A stretch of 64,000 nucleotides of DNA from Nitrospira sp. (GTDB taxonomy: Bacteria; Nitrospirota; Nitrospiria; Nitrospirales; Nitrospiraceae): NCBI GenBank assembly GCA_036984305.1, contig BQWY01000001.1, positions 1,054,001-1,118,000 on the forward strand. The letters are read 5' to 3'. The notes under the pieces were generated by a model that saw only the letters and a list, made by a program, of their open reading frames with translations, had not been told where the DNA came from and did not search any database. The stretch's first letter is position 1, and each line of letters starts with the position of its first letter. Of the stretch, positions 28,401 to 35,786 are shown one piece after another. The position numbers were made by a program, and so were the translations under genes.

Positions 28401-28973
28401 ATGTTGAGGAGCGCCCGAAGGGCTGTTCGACTTTGTGTTCTGCTCCTCAGTCTCCTGACTTCGGCTGCAGGTGCGGCAGATGGCCCGCCGACTGAAACCC
28501 CTCTTGAAGCTCACACAGATCCGGACGGCGGCGTGCGCGCACACGCGGTGCTGACACTCCCCGCTTCAGCGTCAATCGTGGAGCAAGTCCTGACCGACTA
28601 CGAACACTGGCCGAAGCTCTTCGAAACGAAGATGCGGATGGTGAAGGTCGAGCGGTTAGAGGACCGGACCATCACCGAGCTGTACGTGGCCCACGCGATC
28701 CTGCCGAGCGAGCGCCGATTGGTGGGAGAGAATCGAATACTACCCGGAGGAGGGCTCTCCACGAAAATGATTGGCGGGGACTTCCGCCGCTATGAGCGGA
28801 CCTGGAAGCTTTGGCCTATCGATCCGACCCACACCCGCGCCGAGTTCGACCTGCTCGTGGAAGTCGAAACCTTCGCACCCGATTGGCTGGTCGCCATGGA
28901 AGTCAAACGCGAGTTGGCCGCGCACTTCAGAATTCTCAAAGCCACGCTTCGAAATCAGCCTATGACACCTTAG
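28401..28973 (+). CDS. exported SRPBCC (START-like) protein
   Basis: 190 residues with a signal peptide (residues 1-25, LCVLLLSLLTSAAGAA) and a SRPBCC ligand-binding fold: VEQVLTDYEHWPKLFETKMRM, then VGENRIL, GGDFRRYERTW, and a last helix with AMEVKRELAAHF. Proteins of this fold bind hydrophobic ligands, and the ligand here is unknown. The frame is open long before, but ATG 28401 gives the signal peptide and follows the DGQHR gene by 8 bases. A degenerate copy of its last ~44 codons lies at 29895. Confidence 0.75.
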   Translation: MLRSARRAVRLCVLLLSLLTSAAGAADGPPTETPLEAHTDPDGGVRAHAVLTLPASASIVEQVLTDYEHWPKLFETKMRMVKVERLEDRTITELYVAHAILPSERRLVGENRILPGGGLSTKMIGGDFRRYERTWKLWPIDPTHTRAEFDLLVEVETFAPDWLVAMEVKRELAAHFRILKATLRNQPMTP

Positions 28974-29050
28974 CAAACAGTGAACCGTTAAATGCAAAGC
29001 TAAGAGCAAATTATGAACTTTAAAAGCAACTTATTACGCTAAGGAGGATA

Positions 29051-29461
29051 GTGTTGGATCCGAGGTTATGGGCGATCCTCATCGGTGCCCTTACTGGCGC
29101 GATCGGGTACTGGATCACAACTTTTTGGATGCAACCACTCCTGCGGTATCAGTCTATTCGCAATCAGATTCTCATTGATTTCATATACTATGCACAAGTC
29201 GTAAATGCCAACGGTTTAAATGAAGAAATGCAGCAGTTGTATCGAGAACGAATTCTGGCAAATAGGAAGACATCGGCTCAGCTCTTTGCGGCTGCGCTTA
29301 ATCTACCTAGATGGTATTTGTGGTACCTTCAGCGTCGGGGGATAAACCCTGCGATCGCAGCTTCTCATCTAATCGCATATTCCAACACCACTGAGTACGG
29401 TCTAGCTCATCAAATGGAACAATCAATTAGAAAATATCTGGGGCTTCCGACCAAAGACTGA
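29051..29461 (+). CDS. small membrane-anchored protein of unknown function
   Basis: 136 residues with one N-terminal transmembrane helix (about 7-30) and a soluble helical rest rich in Tyr, Gln and Arg. AAGGAGG stands three bases before GTG 29051 and six before TTG 29054, so the TTG (MDPRLW...) may be the true start. The gene is clearly more AT-rich than its neighbours, a sign of foreign origin. No family recognised. Confidence 0.6.
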   Translation: MLDPRLWAILIGALTGAIGYWITTFWMQPLLRYQSIRNQILIDFIYYAQVVNANGLNEEMQQLYRERILANRKTSAQLFAAALNLPRWYLWYLQRRGINPAIAASHLIAYSNTTEYGLAHQMEQSIRKYLGLPTKD

Positions 29462-29589
29462 CTGCGTCCGCGTCGGGTCGGACCGGAACAAAGGGGTTCA
29501 GCCGCGTTAAACCTTCACAGCAGAGCATCGGACGATGCGAAGCGCTACCAATGTCGAGCTGTGCAGCTTGCGATAGAGGAGGCGAAGCA

Positions 29590-29827
29590 ATGAAAGACAG
29601 CGCCAAGTATGTGAAGATCGTGGAATGGTCCGAGGAGGAGCACTGTTACGTGGGAGCGCTCCGGGTTGATCTATGGAGGATGTCACGGTAGTGATGAAAA
29701 GGCCGTGTTATACGAACTCTGTCAGATCATTGAGGAAGCAGTCGACCTCTGCCGGAAAGACGGAAAACCGTTACCTCCCGCGACATCGGGGAAAGACTTC
29801 GCGACCAAGATGCAGCATGTCGCATAA
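29590..29827 (+). pseudogene. frameshifted HicB-like antitoxin
   Basis: AGGAGG precedes ATG 29590. The first frame reads MKDSAKYVKIVEWSEEEHCYVG, then a shift near 29657 moves the match to another frame, with GLIYGGCHGSDEKAV, ELCQIIEEAVDL and a PLPPATSGKDFA tail ending at 29827. Together these form a complete short HicB-family protein (the variety without a HicA partner nearby). One indel separates the halves, so no full product is made unless the base is a sequencing error. Confidence 0.65.
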
Positions 29828-29894
29828 CTAGTGAACGGGCCCCCAAGTCCACAGGGGAAATTTTAGAGCGTCTGGCGCCTTTGTTAACTTCCTC

Positions 29895-30026
29895 GATTCG
29901 ACTCGCACAGGTGCGGAGTTCGACTTGCTCGTCGACACGTTCGCGTCTGGCTGGCCGATGACGATGGAAGTGAAACGGGAGATGGAAGCGCACCTCAGAA
30001 TTCTCAACGCAAAGCTCACACCGTGA
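29895..30026 (+). pseudogene. remnant of the SRPBCC gene 3' end
   Basis: The frame from 29895 reads TGAEFDLLVDTFASGW, then MEVKREMEAHLRILNAKL and a stop. It closely matches the last ~44 residues of the SRPBCC protein at 28401 (AEFDLLVEVETFAPDW, MEVKRELAAHFRILKATL). Nothing matching the rest of the gene precedes it. It is a duplicated and truncated copy about 1 kb from the intact gene. Confidence 0.7.
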
Positions 30027-30173
30027 CCACATGGCGCCTTAGCATGCAGTGCGCTGGGGTATGCCATTAAGAAGTCATCCCCAGTTTCCGCCTCCACCCA
30101 GGCATGGATGCCTCCAACTGTGTGGGCGGAGGGATCGATACGTCGCTTCATATAAAAACCAAAATGGTTGCAA

Positions 30174-30202
30174 TTGACCTGGACAACGCACGCTCTTATG
30201 CT
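30174..30202 (+). promoter_or_regulatory. candidate promoter of the TIR/protease-FGE cluster
   Basis: TTGACC (30174-30179), a 17-base spacer and TATGCT (30197-30202) lie 46 bases before the first gene of the co-directional cluster. A perfect TATAAT at 30210-30215 lies just downstream but has no good -35 partner. Either may drive the cluster. Confidence 0.5.
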
Positions 30203-30248
30203 GCTCCGCTATAATGCGCGAAGTTCCCACCGCTCCACGGGAAAACGT

Positions 30249-31001
30249 ATGTGTCCATTGAGCCGTAGTTGTCGTATTGTGGCCGTGCTGCTCTGCCTCG
30301 TCCCCTCGGTCCTTTGGGCCCAAGCCGAGCTGGACTATCAGATGCGCGCGAGCGCCGATTACGGCGAGTATTACGAGGGCCGCCAGCCGAAGTTAGTTGC
30401 CGGAGAAGACATTCAGCTGATCTCTGTGCTGGTGGATCATCAGGAACCCGCGCCTCAGCTTCCGGACCAGCTTCGTGTGAAGTTCTACTTGCCACGGCCC
30501 GAGACGGTCTACCTCACAGTCCGGGAGCGGAGCTACAAGTGGTACTACTGGCTGAAGAAGGTGAAGTGGCAGGCCAAGGCGACGAGCGAATTTGTCTGGC
30601 CCACGGACCTGGTCCTCAGGCGCCTGGATCGGAACATGAACATGTACAATTTGGGCGTCGTCGTCAGAGTCAACCGATCGACGCCTGGTCGAACGGAGGA
30701 AGTCGCGCCCGCCATCCTCTACCATACGGAGCCGCCGAAGCGAATCGAGGGCTACCTGTTCACCATGAAAACCAATAGGGATGCGCGCATGTTTTGCAAG
30801 GTTATACAAGGGGAGCAGGGGGAGCCGGTCGACACGCAGGTTTTTCAGTACCTCCCAGGCAGGCAACCGTTTACCGTGCGGTGGGATGCGGCCGATGCTC
30901 CGATGGGCAACTATACGCTCGTCTGCCAAGGCTATTTTCTGAATAACAACGACCCGGTCCAACAGACCATCCGTTTTTACCACAAGCCGACAATCAAGTA
31001 G
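30249..31001 (+). CDS. exported protein of unknown function heading the TIR/protease-FGE cluster
   Basis: 250 residues with a signal peptide (MCPLSRSCRIVAVLLCLVPS, cleavage likely after WAQA). The mature part seems beta-rich, with QLPDQLRVKFYLPRPETVYLTV and a C-terminal segment (FTVRWDAADAPMGNYTLVCQGYF) that looks like an Ig-like or FlgD-like strand pattern. ATG 30249 is chosen for the signal peptide, although the frame is open 81 bases further. The TIR gene begins 18 bases after it, so the two probably work together. No family recognised. Confidence 0.7.
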   Translation: MCPLSRSCRIVAVLLCLVPSVLWAQAELDYQMRASADYGEYYEGRQPKLVAGEDIQLISVLVDHQEPAPQLPDQLRVKFYLPRPETVYLTVRERSYKWYYWLKKVKWQAKATSEFVWPTDLVLRRLDRNMNMYNLGVVVRVNRSTPGRTEEVAPAILYHTEPPKRIEGYLFTMKTNRDARMFCKVIQGEQGEPVDTQVFQYLPGRQPFTVRWDAADAPMGNYTLVCQGYFLNNNDPVQQTIRFYHKPTIK

Positions 31002-31019
31002 GTTAGTCAGCAGTTCTGC

Positions 31020-32588
31020 ATGAGCGACATCTTCGTCAGCTATGCGAATCAAGACCGCCCGTGGGTGCAGCGCTTCGCCATGGCGTTGGCCCAACAGAAG
31101 TGGTCGATCTGGTGGGACCGGGAAATCCCGACCGGGCAGCCGTTCGACGAGGTGATCCAGCGTGAGTTGTATGCGGCCAAGTGCGTCATCGTCGTGTGGT
31201 CGCAGTACTCCGTGGCCTCCGATTGGGTCAAGGGCGAGGCGGACAAGGCGAAGAAGCGGAAGGTTCTGCTTCCTGTCTGCATCGACGGCACCGATGCGCC
31301 GCTCGGATTCGACCGTCTCCAAACCCAATTCCTGAAAGACTGGGAGCCGGGCCGACCGCACGTCGGGTTCGAGCGGCTGCTCAGGGACATCGACGGTGTG
31401 CTCGGCGGGAAGACCGCTGAGGAAGGGCCGCCGGCGGTCCCCCGGCGGAATCGGCTTCATCCGCTCTGGATCCTGATCGCTCCGACCGTATTGGCTGTGG
31501 CCGTGGTCGTGGTGCTCATGAATTGGCCGGTGTCGACCGCGATTCAGCTGGAACTGACGACGGAACGCGTCGAGTTTCGCGTGGAGACCACGGCCTCCGG
31601 CATGGCACCGGTGCTGGCCGCGCTCGATGTCCGTTCGGTCGCGATCGAGAAGTTCGACACCATCGCCTTCCAACCGGAGACAGTCCAGGTTGCGGACCTC
31701 TCTCTCTACGATCTGAAGAAGAACGAGTTGCCGGCCTCTGCCTGGACCGACGTTCCCGCCCAGGGGTCACGCGTGGTATTGACCGCCGCGGCCAATGACA
31801 TACTGTACCACCCTCGCGTCACAGTCGCAGGGCCCGAGAAGGACGATCGGGCGGCGCTGCATCTGGACGCGCTCGGCATCGCAGCAGGGAGTCGGGTCGC
31901 CGTGACAACCCGCGGAGAGCAGAGTGCAGGCGTCATACTCGAAATCGCAGTTCCCGAGACGGTATTGGTCCATCCCCAACGAACCTTTACGCTCATCGCC
32001 GACCACGTAGACGTGGATGGTCTCGGGGAGGCGCCGCACTTGGAAGGCAATGAGTTGACATTGAGAATCGCGCTGCCCGAAACCCACCGGGAAATCGAAG
32101 TGGATCGGCAAGGCGAGGCGCTCGTTGTGATTCCAACCTTTCCCGCTGGTTCCCGTGACCCGTTCATCTTCAATGAGATCACGGTCGCGCAACTGGATTT
32201 TTCACGTGAAGCGGATCGGCCGGCTCAGGCGGAGCGGCTTGGAGATCGAGTCAGCGCGCTGACAGGAGAAGGCGAGATCACCTTTCCCGGGTATCCGCAC
32301 CTCGGCAAACGAAGCCTCAGCCAGAAAGACGCCATAGGCTTGGAAGGGGTCGAGCAGTTCACGATACAGGAGTTGAGATTGCAGGACAATGGCAAAGCGC
32401 TGCACCTGGTCGGCAGGGGTCGAGCAAAAGAGATTCGCACGAAAAGCGGAGGGATTCCCATCGAGTACCACCTCACGGCGTTCGACAAGCTGAAACAAAG
32501 CCCCGCCGTCATGACCTTATTGGCCTTTGTCGGATGGCTCGTCCCGACCCTGGTCGGTGTCTACAGGGAACTGGCGGGCAGACGATGA
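31020..32588 (+). CDS. TIR-domain membrane protein
   Basis: 522 residues. Residues 1-130 are a TIR domain: DIFVSYANQDRPWVQRFA, IWWDREIPTGQPF, and ASDWVKGEADKA with Glu73 at the place of the NADase glutamate of SARM1-like TIRs. A transmembrane helix at ~148-169 (ILIAPTVLAVAVVVVLMNW) leads to a large beta-rich segment of ~320 residues, and a second helix lies near 497-515. The beta part is probably periplasmic. TIR domains act as NAD-consuming effectors or as scaffolds. Its stop overlaps the ATG of the first protease-FGE gene (ATGA), showing coupled translation. It could be the intracellular output of an envelope sensor. Confidence 0.85.
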   Translation: MSDIFVSYANQDRPWVQRFAMALAQQKWSIWWDREIPTGQPFDEVIQRELYAAKCVIVVWSQYSVASDWVKGEADKAKKRKVLLPVCIDGTDAPLGFDRLQTQFLKDWEPGRPHVGFERLLRDIDGVLGGKTAEEGPPAVPRRNRLHPLWILIAPTVLAVAVVVVLMNWPVSTAIQLELTTERVEFRVETTASGMAPVLAALDVRSVAIEKFDTIAFQPETVQVADLSLYDLKKNELPASAWTDVPAQGSRVVLTAAANDILYHPRVTVAGPEKDDRAALHLDALGIAAGSRVAVTTRGEQSAGVILEIAVPETVLVHPQRTFTLIADHVDVDGLGEAPHLEGNELTLRIALPETHREIEVDRQGEALVVIPTFPAGSRDPFIFNEITVAQLDFSREADRPAQAERLGDRVSALTGEGEITFPGYPHLGKRSLSQKDAIGLEGVEQFTIQELRLQDNGKALHLVGRGRAKEIRTKSGGIPIEYHLTAFDKLKQSPAVMTLLAFVGWLVPTLVGVYRELAGRR

Positions 32589-34045
32589 AGGTGCTCCTGA
32601 TGGTGTCTCTCGTCTTCCTCGCTGCTCTCAGTGTGCCTGCCCCGCTCTCAGCCCGGGACATCCAGCAACTCCAGGCCGGCGTGGTGAAGATTACGGCCGT
32701 CCCGCCCAGGGGCCAGCCGAGGACCGGGACGGGCTTCATCGTCCGCCTGGAAGAAGACTTGGCCTATATCATCACATCGGCGCACGTCGTCACCGGCGAT
32801 GTTGCCCCCCGGGTAGAGTTCTTCACCAAAAGAAATGTCGGCGTCGCGGCGGAGGTGGTCAATGTCGAGGGCAGCGACCCGCTGCGCGGGCTTGCCCTTC
32901 TGCTGGTGACAGGCACGGTGCCCAAGGGCGTAGCCGCCTTGCCCCTGGCATCGGGGAGACAGGTGTCGGTCGGAGAGGAGATCCTCGTCATCGGGTTTCC
33001 GAGTGGCGCCGGACCGTGGAATATCACCCGGGGTAACATCGGGTCCCGACAAGGACGCGATCTGTACTTTTCACCTCCGGTCGATGAGGGCAATTCGGGT
33101 GGGCCGATCATCCAGAACGGCAAAGTCGTGGGCCTGGTCGCGGGCGGCGGTCTCACCATTGGGCAGGGCGTGCTCTCCACGAGCCTGCAGAGCTACCTCG
33201 ACGGCTTTGACGTGAATCCCCAAGCGCGCATACCAGAGACGGTCACCGCCCTGCCATCGCCGCTGAGCCGGCCGCCGGAGCCTCCTGCGGCGCAGCCGGC
33301 CGGCGAGATCGTGGGGAACGATGGTGCCCCAATGGTGCTGGTGCCTGCTGGGGAGTTCTGGATGGGCTCGCCGGAGGCACAGGGAGATGACGATGAACGC
33401 CCCCGGCATCGCGTGTATCTGAATTCTTTTTATATCGACAAGTACGAGACGAGCGTCTCGCGGTATGCCAAGTTCATGCAAGCGGCCGGTCGTAAGGCGC
33501 CCACGTACTGGGATCAGGTCAAGCTGGAGGAGCATGGCAATCTGCCGGTCGTTGGTGTGGACTGGTCCGATGCGGAGGTGTATTGTCGCTGGGCGGGCAA
33601 GCGCCTGCCGGCGGAGGCGGAGTGGGAGAAGGCCGCGCGTGGTACGGATGGCCGGACCTATCCCTGGGGGAACGAAGAGCCGACGTCGGCGCGTGCCAAC
33701 TTTGGGAGAGATTTTCTTTCCGTCAAAAATCCTTATGAGGAGCGCCTCGCTCCCGTGGATAGCCTTGAAGCGGGACGAAGCCCTTACGGCGTGCATCATC
33801 TGGCGGGCAATGTCTGGGAGTGGGTAGCCGACTGGTATGCCAACGATTATTATCGGCACAGCCTGAGAGAAATCCGAAGGGGCCTTTTAACGGGCAATAC
33901 CGCGTCCTTCGCGGCGGGTCCTGGCTCAATGCTCCCTGGGGCGTGCGTTCGGCGCTCCGCGACAGGGACGGTCCGGCGCGCTCCGGACCGTCTCTATCGG
34001 GTTCCGGTGTGCCCAGGACGCGTCACAGTGATGTTTGTTCTCTAA
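32585..34045 (+). CDS. protease-FGE copy 1: exported trypsin-like protease plus FGE-like domain, C-terminus frameshifted
   Basis: From ATG 32585 (four-base overlap with the TIR gene) the protein has a signal peptide (1-23). A trypsin-like domain follows with His67 (TSAHVV), Ser171 (DEGNSGGP) and an Asp98 candidate. A Pro-rich linker leads to an FGE-sulfatase (SUMF1) domain from about residue 235. The FGE domain is well conserved up to NVWEWVADWY. Near 33864 a one-base deletion (CC where CCC is expected) moves the rest out of frame, and the variable block is 71 rather than 69 bases, shifting it again. The expected RVLRGGSW and IGFRCAQD segments lie in the two other frames up to 34031. The product therefore ends in unrelated residues unless these are sequence errors. 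Confidence 0.85.
   Translation: MKVLLMVSLVFLAALSVPAPLSARDIQQLQAGVVKITAVPPRGQPRTGTGFIVRLEEDLAYIITSAHVVTGDVAPRVEFFTKRNVGVAAEVVNVEGSDPLRGLALLLVTGTVPKGVAALPLASGRQVSVGEEILVIGFPSGAGPWNITRGNIGSRQGRDLYFSPPVDEGNSGGPIIQNGKVVGLVAGGGLTIGQGVLSTSLQSYLDGFDVNPQARIPETVTALPSPLSRPPEPPAAQPAGEIVGNDGAPMVLVPAGEFWMGSPEAQGDDDERPRHRVYLNSFYIDKYETSVSRYAKFMQAAGRKAPTYWDQVKLEEHGNLPVVGVDWSDAEVYCRWAGKRLPAEAEWEKAARGTDGRTYPWGNEEPTSARANFGRDFLSVKNPYEERLAPVDSLEAGRSPYGVHHLAGNVWEWVADWYANDYYRHSLREIRRGLLTGNTASFAAGPGSMLPGACVRRSATGTVRRAPDRLYRVPVCPGRVTVMFVL
33901..34013 (+). other. DGR-like variable region 1 (VR1)
   Basis: Constant RVLRGGSW codons (33901-33924), a variable block (33925-33995, 71 bases) and constant IGFRCA codons (33996-34013). 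Decoded piecewise in two frames, it carries LNA at the first three variable positions. The equivalent blocks in copies 2-4 are 69 bases. Confidence 0.6.
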
Positions 34046-34082
34046 CCCTGTTCACTGTTCGCTCTTGAGGCGTCTGCTCCCA

Positions 34083-35687
34083 ATGCAATTGCCTATAACC
34101 CACCTGAAGTTACCCTTCCCTTATCGAATTGTGCTATCCGCGGTCAGCGTCATGCTCACCGCGATTATGTCTTCGAACTGCATTAGATCCGGATCGACAG
34201 GGGACACAACCGTCTTATCACCATCAGCCTCAAGTCTCCAACCTGGAGAATCAGTCGCGCCAGAGTTCCAGAACATCGTACAATTTCAGGCTGGCGCCGT
34301 GAAGATCACGGCATCGCCGCTCCATGGCCAACCTCGAGTGGGAACCGGCTTCATTGTACGAGTCGAAGACGACCGGGTATACATCGTCACCTCCGCGGAA
34401 GTCGTGACCGGCGACCCTGCTCCGCAGGTGGAATTCTATACGAATAGAAATGTCGGCGTGCCTGCTCAACTAATTGATGTCGAGGGTAGTGATCTTTTGC
34501 GGGGTCTGGCGCTGTTGGTTGTAAGTGGAACAGAGCAGGTGTCGGCAGATTTAGCCGCACTGCCGCTAGCCTCCTCAAAGGAGCTATCAGTCGGAGCGGA
34601 AATGAGGGTGATCGGGTTTTCAAACAGTACGCGTTCCTGGATCGTAACAAAAGGGATGATCAAAGCACGCTCGGGACGAGAGTTGCATTTTTCTCCACCA
34701 GTGGGTCCAGGACATTCAGGTGGGCCCGTTGTGCAGAATCACAAGGTTGTGGGGCTAGTCACAGGCCTTGAAGTAGACGATCGTCTCACTACTGAGCACG
34801 CTGTCATCGCGGCCGGCATTAAATTCTACGTCGAGGGCTTTGGTGTTAGCCCGCGGCCACGTCAAGCAGCCAAAGTGAAAGTACCCTCGCCGCCCCCTCC
34901 CGTAGTCCCGGTTCCCCTTGTGGCTCCGGTAGTCCCAGCGCCTGCTTCAGCTACGGAAATCCACGAGGTGAAGAGCAAAGACGGCGCGCCGATGGTGCTG
35001 GTGCCGACGGGGGAGTTCTGGATGGGATCACCAGAGGGCCAAGGGGATGACGACGAGCATCCTCGGCACAAGGTCTTTCTAGACGCCTTCTATATCGACA
35101 AGTACGAGACGAGCGTCTCACGGTACGCCAAGTTCATGGAAGCGACCGGCCAGCAGTCGCTGCCGGGATACTGGGATCATCTCCGTTTAGAGAAGCGAGG
35201 CAACCTACCCGTCGTCGGGGTGGATTGGCACCACGCCGAGGCATATTGCCGGTGGGTGGGAAAGCGATTGCCAACGGAAGCGGAGTGGGAAAAGACCGCG
35301 CGCGGGACAGACGGCCGGACCTACCCGTGGGGCAATGAGGAACCGACTCCAACAAGGGCCAACTTCGGGAGGAAGTCTATAAAAAACGTCTACGACGAAG
35401 GCCTTCGTTCCGTGGACAGCCTTGAAGCCGGACGGAGCCGCTACGGCGTGCATCATCTGGCGGGTAATGTCTGGGAGTGGGTGGCCGACTGGTATGAAAG
35501 AGGTTACTATCGGCACAGCCCAGAGCGAAACCCGAGGGGTCCTTCGGGCGGACAATACCGAGTCCTTCGCGGTGGGTCCTGGGACAGTGAACCCGGGCTC
35601 GTACGGTCGGTCAACCGCAACAGGGATGGATCAATGAACCGGGGCGACAATGTCGGCTTCCGGTGTGCCCTGGACGTACCCCGGTAG
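34083..35687 (+). CDS. protease-FGE copy 2: catalytic His replaced, FGE domain intact
   Basis: 534 residues from ATG 34083, with an N-terminal hydrophobic segment (about 13-30, followed by Cys33). The trypsin-like domain carries TSAEVV where the paralogues have TSAHVV, so the catalytic His is Glu106. The oxyanion loop reads GPGHSGGP with Ser212 kept. It should be a pseudoprotease. A long Pro/Val linker (about 285-310) leads to a full FGE-like domain ending DNVGFRCALDVPR. The FGE domain lacks the paired active-site cysteines of true formylglycine-generating enzyme, so it is expected to bind rather than modify. It follows copy 1 by about 40-50 bases. Confidence 0.87.
   Translation: MQLPITHLKLPFPYRIVLSAVSVMLTAIMSSNCIRSGSTGDTTVLSPSASSLQPGESVAPEFQNIVQFQAGAVKITASPLHGQPRVGTGFIVRVEDDRVYIVTSAEVVTGDPAPQVEFYTNRNVGVPAQLIDVEGSDLLRGLALLVVSGTEQVSADLAALPLASSKELSVGAEMRVIGFSNSTRSWIVTKGMIKARSGRELHFSPPVGPGHSGGPVVQNHKVVGLVTGLEVDDRLTTEHAVIAAGIKFYVEGFGVSPRPRQAAKVKVPSPPPPVVPVPLVAPVVPAPASATEIHEVKSKDGAPMVLVPTGEFWMGSPEGQGDDDEHPRHKVFLDAFYIDKYETSVSRYAKFMEATGQQSLPGYWDHLRLEKRGNLPVVGVDWHHAEAYCRWVGKRLPTEAEWEKTARGTDGRTYPWGNEEPTPTRANFGRKSIKNVYDEGLRSVDSLEAGRSRYGVHHLAGNVWEWVADWYERGYYRHSPERNPRGPSGGQYRVLRGGSWDSEPGLVRSVNRNRDGSMNRGDNVGFRCALDVPR
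35559..35669 (+). other. DGR-like variable region 2 (VR2)
   Basis: Constant RVLRGGSW, then a 69-base block (35583-35651) beginning DSE and ending MNRGDN, then constant GFRCA. Asn codons AAC remain at several positions that are substituted in the other copies. Confidence 0.65.
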
Positions 35688-35786
35688 TCAGACAGCGATT
35701 GACCGCCTCGTGAACAGAAACGCTTCTTCGCCTCCATTTCAAGCACTGAAAATGGATCGGATTCAGTTCGACACGGACAATCGACG

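Noticed and set aside
30393-31673. 426-residue minus-strand frame
   Set aside because: Antisense to the exported protein and TIR genes, whose products have a signal peptide and a TIR domain.
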